Shown piece by piece: positions 29,996 through 39,850 of a stretch of 64,000 bases of DNA. The translations under genes and the position numbers were made by a program. The stretch's first letter is position 1; each line of letters begins with the position of its first letter. Source of the stretch: Zygaena filipendulae (Eukaryota > Arthropoda > Insecta > Lepidoptera > Zygaenidae); assembly GCA_907165275.2 (NCBI GenBank), contig CAJRBF020000009.1:248001-312000 (forward strand). Direction: 5' to 3'. Under the pieces are notes generated by a model that worked only from the letters and a program-made list of their open reading frames with translations, was not told the origin of the DNA and did no database searches.

Positions 29996-30155
29996 ATGTA
30001 GACTGTAGAAAGAATAGATAAAATTTTAAAATGTTTTACTGGTATAATTTCAAATTTGGAATCATTTGTGTCGTGTATCGAGTAATGCATTCGTATGGAG
30101 GTGAGATGTGCCGAGCTCGTCGACTGGCGTTTGTTGTCGGGCCCCGTGGGCGCAG

Positions 30156-30286
30156 GTGATGGACGACCGCTGGGAGAAGGAGGTCGTGGAGTTCGGCGCC
30201 ATTAACATCACCGGCTTCAGAGTACTGGACGGGTCGCGGAAAGTCGTGCAGAATTCATTGAACTTTGGAAGACGGATGCCATTTCG
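30156..30286 (+). CDS. ionotropic glutamate receptor, exon B, with one-base frame break
   Basis: This exon follows cgcag and precedes gtgagt. It opens in phase 0 with VMDDRWEKEVVEFGAINITG, then FRVLDGSRKVVQ; GAINITGFR is a strong match to the amino-terminal domain of insect non-NMDA receptors. After VVQ the frame gives an unlikely tail, whereas the next frame gives FIELWKTDAIS, the expected family ending. In that frame the exon ends in phase 0, matching exon C. The exon is 131 nt, one short of a multiple of three. I infer a one-base loss near 30250-30254, either an assembly error or a real mutation. Confidence 0.75.
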
Positions 30287-30289
30287 GTG

Positions 30290-30769
30290 AGTTTTAAAGG
30301 AACTTGTTATTTGATTTATTACGAACGGTGATTTTGTTTCGAGCCCACCCTTTGACTCGACAGCGAAGCGGAATGTCGCCTTCTCGGGACCGAAACTTTA
30401 ACAGTAAATTACTAGTCGAGTTATCGTGGATCAAACTTGTATAGCGATGGCACCTACCTGCTTAATGTAGGTAACATTTATATAAAGGAGTGAACGTTTT
30501 TTTGGTATAAGAGACATAAAAGTAGAATTGTTTATTAATTACTTAGATGGGCGATGACTTGAAAAAAATTACCAAGAATAGTCATAAAGAAATTGTATAC
30601 AGGCAGGGTCAGAGGTGTCTTTTGATGAGGATTGATACCGATGACAAAGGACATCTTCAAAAAGACGGGGCAAAAGAATTTCGTTGCAAAGCCAGGTCCA
30701 TAGTCTCTGCCAACTCTTCTGGGAAACAGGCTTACTGTTGGTATGGTACTGAAATCTATATGTAACTAT
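30290..30769. other. short intronic stretch with an unassigned 72-codon open frame
   Basis: An open frame at 30547-30765 (start MGDDLKKITKNSHKEIVYRQ, end CWYGTEIYM) has no family I recognise. It ends just before the gypsy LTR at 30770. It may be a transposon fragment. Nothing else is seen. Confidence 0.3.
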
Positions 30770-31696
30770 TGTAGCGGAGGTATTGCGAGCAGGTAGGTAT
30801 TAAACTCACATTTGCTGTAGAAATGGAATTTTGGAAGTGATTTATTGTTAAAAACTTAGCGCTATATATACATAAAACCTTAAAACTAACAACCAATCAA
30901 AAACACAACATTAAATATTTACAACCAAACAACCAATGAGAAATCGTACATTAAATGGCGGACAGATTCGAGCGAGATGCTAGTTTCTAGAATTTCATAG
31001 TCTCCTCTCGTCGCACACTCGCACCGCGCATGCGCGGGGTACGCGGCGCGGAGGACGCGGGCGGCGCGCGCGCAGGAGCTCAGTCCGCCGCGTCTCAAGC
31101 GCCAGTCGCCATCGATCGTTGAGAGCGCAAGGCCGCGCGTCTCGCGCCGGACCGCGAATCGTGGATGTGCGTGTGGTGCCATACAGGTGTCTCCGACCGA
31201 GTAGTTCCAAGGTGCTTGATGGTGTACAACAGCGTCGCAAGATCCAGGCGATTGAAAACGGCTCTTTTCAGGGCCACTCTTTCCATTTTGATGTACTGCC
31301 TGATCTTGCTTGCGTAGTTACTTCAGTGAGTGTGACCCAGGAACGTGACGTCGCTTGACTGTTCCTTCGAATCTCCAGCGAGGTCGTCTTTTTCAAGATT
31401 GCTCCTCGCACTTTCCTCTGTCTGGAATTCGTTGGAATTGAGTCAGCTAGGCAATAAAGAATAACATAACAAGTTGTCCGTGTCCTGTTTCTTTCTTGTG
31501 ATTTGATAATAAGGTGATTCCACTGTGTATGTTATTTCTCTCTTGCTCCTTCAACCTTCCTGATCCTTAATCCAATTCCCCGGTAAAGGTATGTTACGTA
31601 CACGGTTTGGTAATGGTAGGTACATGGAGGTAAACCGCTGTGAAGTATGTAAGTATTTTCGTAAGTATTTCTGTGCTCATGTGCAAGGTGTGCACA
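30770..31696 (-). repeat. long-form LTR, 927 bp, truncated gypsy copy
   Basis: It has the same ends and the 660-bp block as the LTRs at 5761 and 13492, with scattered substitutions (for example gtagcgg, ggtacgc, ccaaggtg), so it is somewhat older or from another lineage. Confidence 0.9.
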
Positions 31697-31700
31697 GTAT

Positions 31701-31965
31701 CCCCCTTCAAGCAAAGCGTACGGTTTTCTTCACGACTCGTCCGCTCCGGGTGATGTAAGGTGACGTAGGTAAGACAGCTGGAGTCGAATTCCTTGTTTCA
31801 CGTGTTTCGACTGGATCACGGTTCGGTGAACTCGATCTCTTGCGTTCCGACGTGACGTCAGTGTCGCTCGTGCTTACGTCTTCTTCGTTAAGTAGGTAGG
31901 CAGGCTTGAGTCTATCCAGTGATGTCACGGTTGTGCGTAGTGGTAACTGTATCTTGAAATACTTT
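31701..31965 (-). pseudogene. Pol C-terminal fragment, gypsy copy 3
   Basis: It encodes the end of Pol from KYFKIQLPLRTTVTSLDRLK through SPYITRSGRVV and the native last residues KKTVRFA followed by a stop. This shows what the other two copies lost to LINE insertion. The residues before KYFKIQ in the open frame come from flanking DNA. Confidence 0.8.
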
Positions 31966-33000
31966 GGTATGATTACTTTATTGTCGTGGTGCCATTGTTT
32001 CTGCTGGAATGGAAGTGAAACTGCTCCCACCGGATGCTAGCTAACATTATGAAAACAAATTGTTAAAAAATTGCTATAAGTGCACTGCCAACTAACTTTC
32101 TTGCTTGCCTTCCTTGGGTATAGAGTATAGATCAATGGTATAAGTTTTGAACGGAATGTAGCTATGTAATAAAGCAAGGCCTCAATCATGATCGCCGCAT
32201 TATTATGTTGTCCGGCTCACTCTGAAAAATATGGACGCGAACATACCGATCTGCTGTGGGGGAGGGGCGCGGCCGTGTCGGAACGAAGAAGTCCTCATGG
32301 ACTCGTCAGCCGACGACGCCATTATACTTACGTGCTGGCAATACTGAGTCGGCTGCGGAGATAGCGGGGGTGTAGGGGGTGCGGGGTGCGGGGTACGGGG
32401 TGCGGGGTGCGGGGTGCGAGGCACGTAGATACTTCAATTATTGTGAATTTGTAATTACGAATTCCGTGGACAAAAATTTTGAACCAACCAATTTTTAAAT
32501 CTAAGTGTCTATTTCACTAAGAGCAGTGTTGCCAACGCTCAAAAATATGTCTCTCTAAAGCTGAAGCTAAAAACCTCTAACATCACAAGTAGTAAGTACA
32601 TATTGTCTTCCGTATATCACGCTCGGCTTGCTCTATTCATACTACTCAACGAGTTGAGAGTATGAACTTTATTTTTTTTACCCCAAAGCTTGAAAATTCT
32701 TTAGTAGGTATAAAATAAACAAAAAAACATTAAAAAAATAAGCCAAAATGAAAAATGCTTATGACTTAAGCTATATAATTAATACCCTGCAGTAAAAAAA
32801 CACAAGTTCAATAAAGTATTTTATTTGTTATAAAGTAAATTTGTTATTTGTTATAAAGTAAATTGCAATAATAGAACTTCTCCACAGCAATAATAATAAT
32901 AAAACCATTATTGGCCGCGGATCGACCACGCATCATATAAAATGGCCCATTCTCCTCTAAGGTTATATAACCCCCTTTGTAATTACGCCACGGTCTACTT
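31966..33000. other. intronic stretch with simple repeats, no gene
   Basis: It holds a GCGGGGT tandem repeat at about 32362-32420 and a phrase at 32608-32665 (acgctcggcttgctctattc with aactca) that recurs near 61160-61210. Otherwise AT-rich. No gene is supported. Confidence 0.5.
32362..32420 (+). repeat. GCGGGGT heptamer repeat
   Basis: About seven imperfect copies of a 7-bp unit with runs of four or five G. Such G-runs could form a quadruplex. Confidence 0.75.
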
Positions 33001-33244
33001 TTCTTGTGTAGCAGGCAGCGGCGTGCACGCATGAGTACCTGTGTGAGATTGAATATTGTGTTAAACCGAAGTTAGCGTGCGAGGCGGACGTGTGTCGCGT
33101 TGGTGACTACTTCTCAGTGATTGATTTTTAGTATTTGTTAATCGTGCTAAGTTTTTAATCTCGCACCGACCTATTGTGGTTAGATGCAATTCGCTAATTC
33201 GATCAAGCTTAACAATAACAAAGTGACTTAACAATTAATATATT

Positions 33245-33245
<1 letters not shown>

Positions 33246-33302
<57 letters not shown>

Positions 33303-33305
33303 TTG
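33246..33305. repeat. (TA)n microsatellite in the LINE 5' region
   Basis: About 50 bp of TA repeats followed by a T run. Confidence 0.95.
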
Positions 33306-33503
33306 TTTGCAATCTTGCGCCTACAAGAAACAGTGCGATAGTGAATGTGACGCGCTGCCCCGGTCGATAGGCCGTAAGTGCGCACAGCACAGCTTTATAC
33401 GGCAAGTTAAAATTGTGTTAGACTAAATAAGTAGTGCGCTGTTGTGATTGCTATTCTATATTTGGTTACTTCATCGTATTATTATAACCTCATATCAACC
33501 ACC

Positions 33504-34487
33504 ATGGCGATTTGTTCAATTTGTAAGAAAACAGTCAGGGATAGTGAGATGATGAAATGTTCCTCCATTGCCTGCTGTGATGTTTATCACTTTGAGTGCC
33601 TAGGAATTACGCGAACAAACTATGCAAAGCAGAGTTCTAAATTTAGGGCGAACTGGAAATGCCCTGACTCGTGTGCGCAGTTGCAGAGAGATAACCGCTC
33701 AAATACGCCCGTGCACTCGGTAAAGACATCCATCCAGGATGATTCCGATGGGTCGACAGCTTCTCCAAAACTAGATCCGTGTGTCACGGAATATTTCGAT
33801 AAAAAATTCGCCGCCCTGCGAGTGAGCTACCGAGAGGAAATAGACCGAGCGCTGTCTTCGATTAAAAGTGAGTTGGTATCGCTCTCGGATCGTATCTGTG
33901 CATGGGAAGGTAGACTGACTACCTTAGAATCGAAAATAATTCCACTGGAAAAAACAGCTGACACTGTGTCAGAGGTGTTGTCTCAGAATGAAGAACTCCG
34001 AAAGGAACTGCGTTTAGCGCAAAGCAGGCTTAATGACATCGACCAGGCATCCAGAGGTTGCAACGTGGAGATCCAGAACATCCCGGATAAAAATAAAAAT
34101 GAGAATTTGATACACACAGTGCAAAACATCGGCAATCTCATAGATGTTCAGATCCCGACGGAAGCTATTCGTGCGGTCCACCGTGTGGCGTCGGCGACAC
34201 AGAGCAGGTCAGATCGACCTAGAAATATTATCCTGCAGCTGACGACGCGCCGCCTGCGTGATGATATTCTCCAGGCGGCGAGGGTGCGCCGCAACTTGAC
34301 CACTGATCAAATCGGATTTGACACGGCGTCGCCTGCTAAGTTCTATATAAATGAACATCTTACGTTATACAATAAGATTCTTTATAGTAATGTACGTAAG
34401 CGTGTTAGCGAAAAATCATATAAGTTTGTATGGGTAAAGAACTCAAGTATTTTTGTCCGTAAAACGGAGAGCTCAAAGATGATTTGA
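33504..34487 (+). CDS. LINE ORF1 protein with PHD-type zinc finger
   Basis: The start ATG at 33504 has a good context (accaccATGG). The 327-residue product opens with a Cys4-His-Cys3 finger (CSICKKTVRDSEMMKC, CDVYHFECLG, WKCPDSC). A serine-rich linker and a coiled coil follow at about residues 100-185 (LTTLESKIIPLEKTADTVSE). A C-terminal RNA-binding-like domain follows (CNVEIQNIPDKNKNENLIHT, PRNIILQLTT, FYINEHLTLYNKIL). This is the usual ORF1p of insect CR1-like and related LINEs, a nucleic-acid chaperone coating element RNA. The frame is intact. Confidence 0.8.
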   Translation: MAICSICKKTVRDSEMMKCSSIACCDVYHFECLGITRTNYAKQSSKFRANWKCPDSCAQLQRDNRSNTPVHSVKTSIQDDSDGSTASPKLDPCVTEYFDKKFAALRVSYREEIDRALSSIKSELVSLSDRICAWEGRLTTLESKIIPLEKTADTVSEVLSQNEELRKELRLAQSRLNDIDQASRGCNVEIQNIPDKNKNENLIHTVQNIGNLIDVQIPTEAIRAVHRVASATQSRSDRPRNIILQLTTRRLRDDILQAARVRRNLTTDQIGFDTASPAKFYINEHLTLYNKILYSNVRKRVSEKSYKFVWVKNSSIFVRKTESSKMI

Positions 34488-36537
34488 ATAAAAAGTGACC
34501 CTGACTTGGGACTGATTCGTTGACTGATCGTGGTTAGCGCGTTCACTGTTCAATGTATTGATGTTTATATAATATTTAAGAACGTGCTGTTTATTTATGA
34601 TGTGCCTATCGTATTATATCTGTTATTTCTAATGCAATATATTTATTTTCGTGTCAATGAGCCTGTGGATGGGCACCTCAAAAGTGGTCTTGCGATTGTT
34701 TTAGAGAATCAGACTTTGCGCCCGTATTTTTGGTATTTGTATTATTATTTTTTGTTAGTTTATTATTTTACTATGCTTTTATTGTGGTGTTTATCTATTT
34801 TTTACCGCCTAAAACGCCCAAGGCTAATCGGTATATTTTCGATTGGTGGGTGTATTATAAAAATTTATTACATGCATAGTCAGAAAAGTAAAATGATAAC
34901 TATACTTTCTCTGATAGTTCTGGCTTTATGCTATATTGCTCGCCTTACATACGAACTTTTTTTTAATAAGTTGACTGTATCAGTATTAATTGCTTCCAGA
35001 TTTTTTTCCATTTTCTATGAACTTACAATACTAGTGACCTCTGATGTCATAAGTTTGGTTAATATTGCTTACTTTGTGCGCAAATTTTTTTACATGTTAA
35101 TTGAATCTATATTAGTTGCTTTTTTTTATTATTCCTGTGGACTTATATTGATATTACACTTTAATGCAGTATGCTTTGTTCACAAAGCTCGCTTAATACG
35201 CATACTTTTATTCATGCTTATTTTGTCAGTGTTAACGAATGTTGCTTTCAGCTTTGATTTCCGTGAGCTTACGTTAACAGTAAACTCAAATGCTACAAGC
35301 TTTGTTTACATTGCTCGCCTTACGCAGCAATAATGTTATAAAATAAAATTGTTGATAAGCTTGTATGAGATTATATCAATCTTAATTGCTGTGGTCTCCG
35401 AATTATACTATAGATTAAAATACACTGAACATGATTTATACACACTATTAATAACAGAAACTTGTGATGCAGTACAGTTTGTTTACATTGCTCGCTTTTT
35501 GTGTAATAGTAATGTTGTGTACCGCGACAGTGCCTGTTTAATTTCATTGTCTTTAACTCGTTGCGTGGGTACGCTTGGGAACCACACTAAGATCTATAGC
35601 TAGTAACCTATTACACGTTTATTACCAAAACTGTCGCGGTATGCAAAGTAAGCTTGTCACGCTTGCGCTTGGAGAAAGTTGGTAATTAGGCACTCAGCGC
35701 GGCAGGTAGGTAGGTAGCGTGGGAACGCAAGGATAAGTCCGATAGATTGTGACTAATTATTTATTGCCTTCCGGGTCCGCTCCCGGTAGATAGGTACAAG
35801 TTGGAACAATTAGCGACACTGGCCTCAGCGGTAGATGGTAAGTGGCTCGCAGACGGTGGTGACGCTGGTGCCGCGGCGGCTGCTGTAGGCAGCGGCTGGA
35901 GTACGCCCGGGGGTAGTCCAGGAGTAGGCGCCTGGAATGCGCCGGGGTAGTCCGGGAGTAGGGCCCGGATCTTCAGCTGGTAGGTGCCTGGAATGCGCCG
36001 GGGTAGTCCGGGGGTAGGGCCCGGATCCCGCGGCTGGTAGGTGCCTGGAATGCGCCGGGGTAGTCCGGGGGTAGGGCCCGGATCCCGCGGCTGGTAGGTG
36101 CCTGGAACCTGGAGCGAGGGCTTCGGTTACCATCGACGAGTCCGTAGCTGGCTGCCTTTCCACTCCGTGAGAACCAGTGGTCGTAAGATAGTAGCGATAG
36201 TGCTTTAGTAGGAATTGCAGCCAGCCAGACTAGATTAAGCGAGAAGCAGCTTAGTAGTGTGAATGTGAATGAGAACTCACCCTAGAGGGTCATCAGCACT
36301 AGCACGTTTAGTAGGTACCGCGCGGTAGATGCGCAGTACCATTAGACAGCACAAATTAGTATGTGCGGTAGTCGCACATTTAAAAACGCACGGTAGGATA
36401 ACGTTGGCCGCAACACGTACCCGCGTGTAGCGCGGTGCACGTGCAGCGGCCGTCTGTCAAGGCGTCGAGTGCCACAGGTCGGCTACTCGTCGTTAACTGG
36501 CGCGGGTGCGCGGGAGGGGAATCTTTAGGGATTCGCG
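34488..36537 (+). other. 2-kb inter-ORF spacer of the LINE
   Basis: Between ORF1 and ORF2 lie 2,050 bp instead of the usual small gap or overlap. The first half is T-rich, with a degenerate repeat (tttgtttacattgctcgcct and relatives near 34935, 35070, 35180, 35300 and 35480). It gives long open frames coding for hydrophobic residues (to 35333 and 35603), but these begin at GTG or non-ATG codons and show no family. The second half is GC-rich and carries a 57-bp minisatellite. It could be a second promoter region or old inserted DNA. Confidence 0.5.
35923..36112. repeat. 57-bp minisatellite, three copies
   Basis: Three copies of a unit starting ggtaggtgcctggaatgcgc and ending cggatcccgcggct; the last two are identical as read, the first differs at several bases. 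A partial fourth follows. Confidence 0.85.
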
Positions 36538-39414
36538 ATGCGCAGCGTGCAATACAAAAATAGGTTTTATAGTCCGAATGTGAGTCTGCAACGTTACAAG
36601 CTCGCTGACCTACGTATTAACATATTTAGTACTGACTACGACTTGATTGTATTGACGGAGACATGGCTCAAGGATGGAATATATGACAGTGAGATAGCGG
36701 ACGACCGTTACCTAGTGTATAGGAGAGACCGTAGCTCAACATCGTCTTCCAAAAAAGTTCTCGTCGCGGTGAAAAAGGAATTGACGCCTGTTAGGCGCGC
36801 AGACTGGGAGTCTCAGACCATCGAGGAGATTGTCCTGTTATTCCCGGCCCTGGCTGACAACTTTATACTAGTGGCCTGCTATATACCACCTCTATCTAAA
36901 TCCTTAGCTTACACCTCACACTTTGCTAAATTTATAGATGTTGTTACTGAGTTACCGGGATCTAATACTTTCCTTATAGGAGACTACAATTTACCTTATT
37001 TAGAATGGGAGTTCAACAATAATTCGAATTGCGGCACACTTACCGATACCACGAGTGAGATTGCAGAGCAACTTATACACACAATGTCTCTACTTAATTT
37101 GTCTCAATATAATAACATAAAAAATAAGAACAACCGCATTCTTGACCTGATTTTATGTGATTTAACTTGTTCTGTTGCAGGGTGTATTAGTCCTTTGTTG
37201 AGTGTGGATTCTTATCATCCACCACTAGATGTTAACCTTATTTTGGTCAATAATAAACAATTTATTGAACGTAGAAATACCAAAAAATACAATTTTCATA
37301 AAGCAAATTACGATCTAATAAACAATAAGTTTTCTAACATTGAATGGTTTCACGAATTGCATAGTCTGGATACACATCACGCGGTTGAGTGTTTTTACAC
37401 ACACTTGTATAAAGTTTTGGACAGCACTATACTTCTTCAAAAAGTCAAAAGTTCAAGGCATCCTTGTTGGTTCTCAGCTGAGTTACGTAAACAGCTTAAA
37501 TGTAAAGAGAAACATTGGATAAAGTGGAAGATGTATGGCAATAAATGTGACTATATTAAATACTCCAAGGTGAGACATGCTGTTAAACAGCTTTTGTCTA
37601 GTTGTAACAAAGATTACATAACGAACGTAGAAAATTCTATCAAACACAACATTAAATATTTTTGGAAATTTTCACATGACTTAAAAAATAACCAATCTGG
37701 TTATCCTTCGGTCATGAAGCTCAACAACCAACCGTCAAATGATCCAAGTACTATTTGCGAAATGTTCTCGTCTTATTTCTCATCAGTATTTGAACCATCT
37801 ACGTCTCAGTCGCACGATGTCACATTCTTGTGTAATGAAATTGAACATAATGCCACAAACTATATTACTAATATTGTATTTACGGAAGTTGAGGTAGAAA
37901 AGGTTTTACAAGGACTGGATTGCAATAAGGGTCCTGGTCTGGATAGAATAGGTCCCATACTCCTATCTAGAACTGCATCCACTCTGTGCAAGCCTCTCAC
38001 TATACTTTTCAATAAAAGTATAGCTGAGGGGTGGATCCCAAAGGTCTGGAAGTGTGCAAGCATTACGCCTATACACAAATCGGGCTCGAAAAATTATATA
38101 GAAAATTACAGACCGGTATCAATACTTTCAGCCATAGCTAAAGTCTTCGAGAAGTTGGTCTATGGCAGGGTATTTCCACTTATTGAGCGCTCTATTAATC
38201 CAAATCAGCACGGTTTTGTGGCAGCTAAATCCACTGAAACTAACTTACTCACATACACAAATTTCCTCCTGGAGTCTTTGGATGGTGGAATTGCAGTAGA
38301 TTCAATATATACTGACTTTCGTAAAGCGTTCGATAAAGTGGACCACATGATGTTATTAAAGAAGCTTAGTTACAATGGGATCGGGGGCAGTCTCCTCAGA
38401 TGGTTTTCCTCTTATCTAGAACGTAGGCATCAATCAGTGGTTCTTAACGGATTCTCTTCTAGAGTTTGTGAAATAACTTCAGGCGTACCACAGGGATCAA
38501 TTTTGGGGCCACTACTCTTTATCATTTTCATCAATGATATCTCCGTATGCTTTCAACGCAGTAACACCTTGTTGTTCGCTGATGACTTAAAGATTTATCG
38601 ACAAATTAAAGGTCCTCAAGATTGTTTGCTTTTGCAGGAGGATTTAGACAGATTCCACATTTACTGTAATAAAAACAAGTTGTTTCTGGCTACCAATAAA
38701 TGCTACAGTATTACCTTCTCCAGAAAACGTGACAACTACGACTATGCATACAAAATCTCTAATCAGCCTATTACTAGAGTATCGAGTATTCGTGATCTTG
38801 GTGTAACGTTAGATTCAAAACTTATTTTCGATCAACATGTCCAAAAAATTACTTCTAAAGCCTACCAAATGCTTGGTTTTTTATTAAGAGTTTCAAAACA
38901 ATTCAAAAATTTATCATCTTATATTATACTTTATCAGGCCCTGATAAGATCTCACTTGGAATATGCTTCATCAGTTTGGAACCCTTTTTATGATGTTTAT
39001 AGCAATAAATTAGAAATTATCCAGAAAAAATTCACACGTGCGGTATTCTGTAGATTAAAATTCCACAGGATTCGTTATGAAGATAGGCTAAACAAAATTA
39101 ATTTAATGTCACTGAAAGATCGGCGTTTACTTCACAGTGTAACAATCTTGTGGAAAATCTGTGCTTCCAAAATTAATTGTCCTTCCCTTCTATCCGATAT
39201 CAACTTCCATGTCCCGGCGCGTCCATTGAGGTCAAATCACAGTTTCTTCTTAAAGAAATGTAAAACCAACCTGGGTCAGCGGGCTCCGTTGCGCAGAATG
39301 TGTCAGCATTATAATAATATATTTAACAGCATAGATATTTTTCATTTGAGCCTACCTGCTTTTAAGAAGCAAGCAATTAAATTAATTCTTGAATGTAACA
39401 TGTGTAATGTATGA
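36538..39414 (+). CDS. LINE ORF2: AP-endonuclease and reverse transcriptase
   Basis: A 958-residue frame from ATG 36538. The endonuclease domain has LIVLTETWL, FLIGDYNLPYLEW and SVDSYHPPL. The N-terminal strand that normally starts this domain looks diverged. Reverse transcriptase motifs are complete: NYRPVSILSAIAKVFEKLVY, QHGFVAAKSTETNL, IYTDFRKAFDKVDH, GVPQGSILGPLLF and the catalytic LLFADDLKIY. A thumb and C-terminal region end near AIKLILECNMCNV. The enzyme nicks target DNA and reverse-transcribes element RNA at the nick. No frameshifts were seen. Confidence 0.85.
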   Translation: MRSVQYKNRFYSPNVSLQRYKLADLRINIFSTDYDLIVLTETWLKDGIYDSEIADDRYLVYRRDRSSTSSSKKVLVAVKKELTPVRRADWESQTIEEIVLLFPALADNFILVACYIPPLSKSLAYTSHFAKFIDVVTELPGSNTFLIGDYNLPYLEWEFNNNSNCGTLTDTTSEIAEQLIHTMSLLNLSQYNNIKNKNNRILDLILCDLTCSVAGCISPLLSVDSYHPPLDVNLILVNNKQFIERRNTKKYNFHKANYDLINNKFSNIEWFHELHSLDTHHAVECFYTHLYKVLDSTILLQKVKSSRHPCWFSAELRKQLKCKEKHWIKWKMYGNKCDYIKYSKVRHAVKQLLSSCNKDYITNVENSIKHNIKYFWKFSHDLKNNQSGYPSVMKLNNQPSNDPSTICEMFSSYFSSVFEPSTSQSHDVTFLCNEIEHNATNYITNIVFTEVEVEKVLQGLDCNKGPGLDRIGPILLSRTASTLCKPLTILFNKSIAEGWIPKVWKCASITPIHKSGSKNYIENYRPVSILSAIAKVFEKLVYGRVFPLIERSINPNQHGFVAAKSTETNLLTYTNFLLESLDGGIAVDSIYTDFRKAFDKVDHMMLLKKLSYNGIGGSLLRWFSSYLERRHQSVVLNGFSSRVCEITSGVPQGSILGPLLFIIFINDISVCFQRSNTLLFADDLKIYRQIKGPQDCLLLQEDLDRFHIYCNKNKLFLATNKCYSITFSRKRDNYDYAYKISNQPITRVSSIRDLGVTLDSKLIFDQHVQKITSKAYQMLGFLLRVSKQFKNLSSYIILYQALIRSHLEYASSVWNPFYDVYSNKLEIIQKKFTRAVFCRLKFHRIRYEDRLNKINLMSLKDRRLLHSVTILWKICASKINCPSLLSDINFHVPARPLRSNHSFFLKKCKTNLGQRAPLRRMCQHYNNIFNSIDIFHLSLPAFKKQAIKLILECNMCNV

Positions 39415-39850
39415 TAATTTGGTTGAGCAAGTCAGTCGCTAAGACTCAAATAATTCAATTATAAGAATTCTGGAATCCGTAACATTTTTCCATTTAGACA
39501 AATATACATATAAAGAAAAAGTAACATATTGTAACATAATATGATGAGCAGTTGTTTCCCAGTTGTGTATAATCTTTCTATATCTTCTTTTGTAATTGTT
39601 ACTGTTACTGCCTAGGGCATAACAAATTTACCTAGTATATTATACATATTTATTTTTATAAGTGGTAAACTCACCGACTAACGTTCTTGCCACGATGCTA
39701 ATGTTATGTGTATACCATTTATATATTAGTGGGAATGTTTAGGACATAAGTGATTTTCTCTAACTTAATTTTTGCAATGTTAATTGTATTCCGACTTGTG
39801 TCTGTTTTTTCTCCAATAAAAAAATAAATAAAAAAATAAATAAATAAATA

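Larger units (their letters stand above)
27007..30155 (+). other. intron A-B of the glutamate receptor gene, repeat-filled
   Basis: About 3.1 kb between a gtgagt donor and a gcag acceptor. It contains a SINE-like piece near 27160-27245, a sense repeat at 27250-27430, inverted CTAG-ended repeats at about 27498-27705 and 28501-28695, and a tandem repeat at about 28724-29995. No other gene is seen. Confidence 0.65.
30770..31965 (-). mobile_element. truncated third copy of the CsRn1-type gypsy element
   Basis: A long-form LTR (30770-31696) joins the last part of pol up to about 31965, where similarity stops after KYFKIQLPLRT. In sense the element is 5'-truncated and keeps only the pol end and the 3' LTR. 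It preserves the site where the other copies carry the LINE, uninterrupted at 31720-31732. No target duplication was found. Confidence 0.85.
33000..39850 (+). mobile_element. CR1/jockey-superfamily non-LTR retrotransposon
   Basis: A LINE with a 5' untranslated region, ORF1 (33504-34487), a long spacer and ORF2 (36538-39414), ending in an AATA-rich tail at about 39815-39850. Both ORFs are open with catalytic motifs kept, so it is young or recently active. The 5' limit is approximate and no target duplication could be identified. It lies in sense orientation in the receptor intron. Confidence 0.8.

Noticed and set aside
28724..29996. Several open frames in the tandem repeat region
   Set aside because: The same short frames appear in both units and lack domains; they reflect the repeat.
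34530..35333. Long open frame for a hydrophobic, multi-pass-like protein between the LINE ORFs
   Set aside because: It opens at GTG, its composition follows from T-rich repeated DNA, and no family is recognisable. I describe it as part of the spacer.
35923..36112. CRISPR-like array
   Set aside because: The 57-bp units adjoin without unique spacers, and the context is eukaryotic. It is a minisatellite.
35825..36163. Proline-rich repeat protein on the minus strand
   Set aside because: It is simply the translation of the 57-bp minisatellite.
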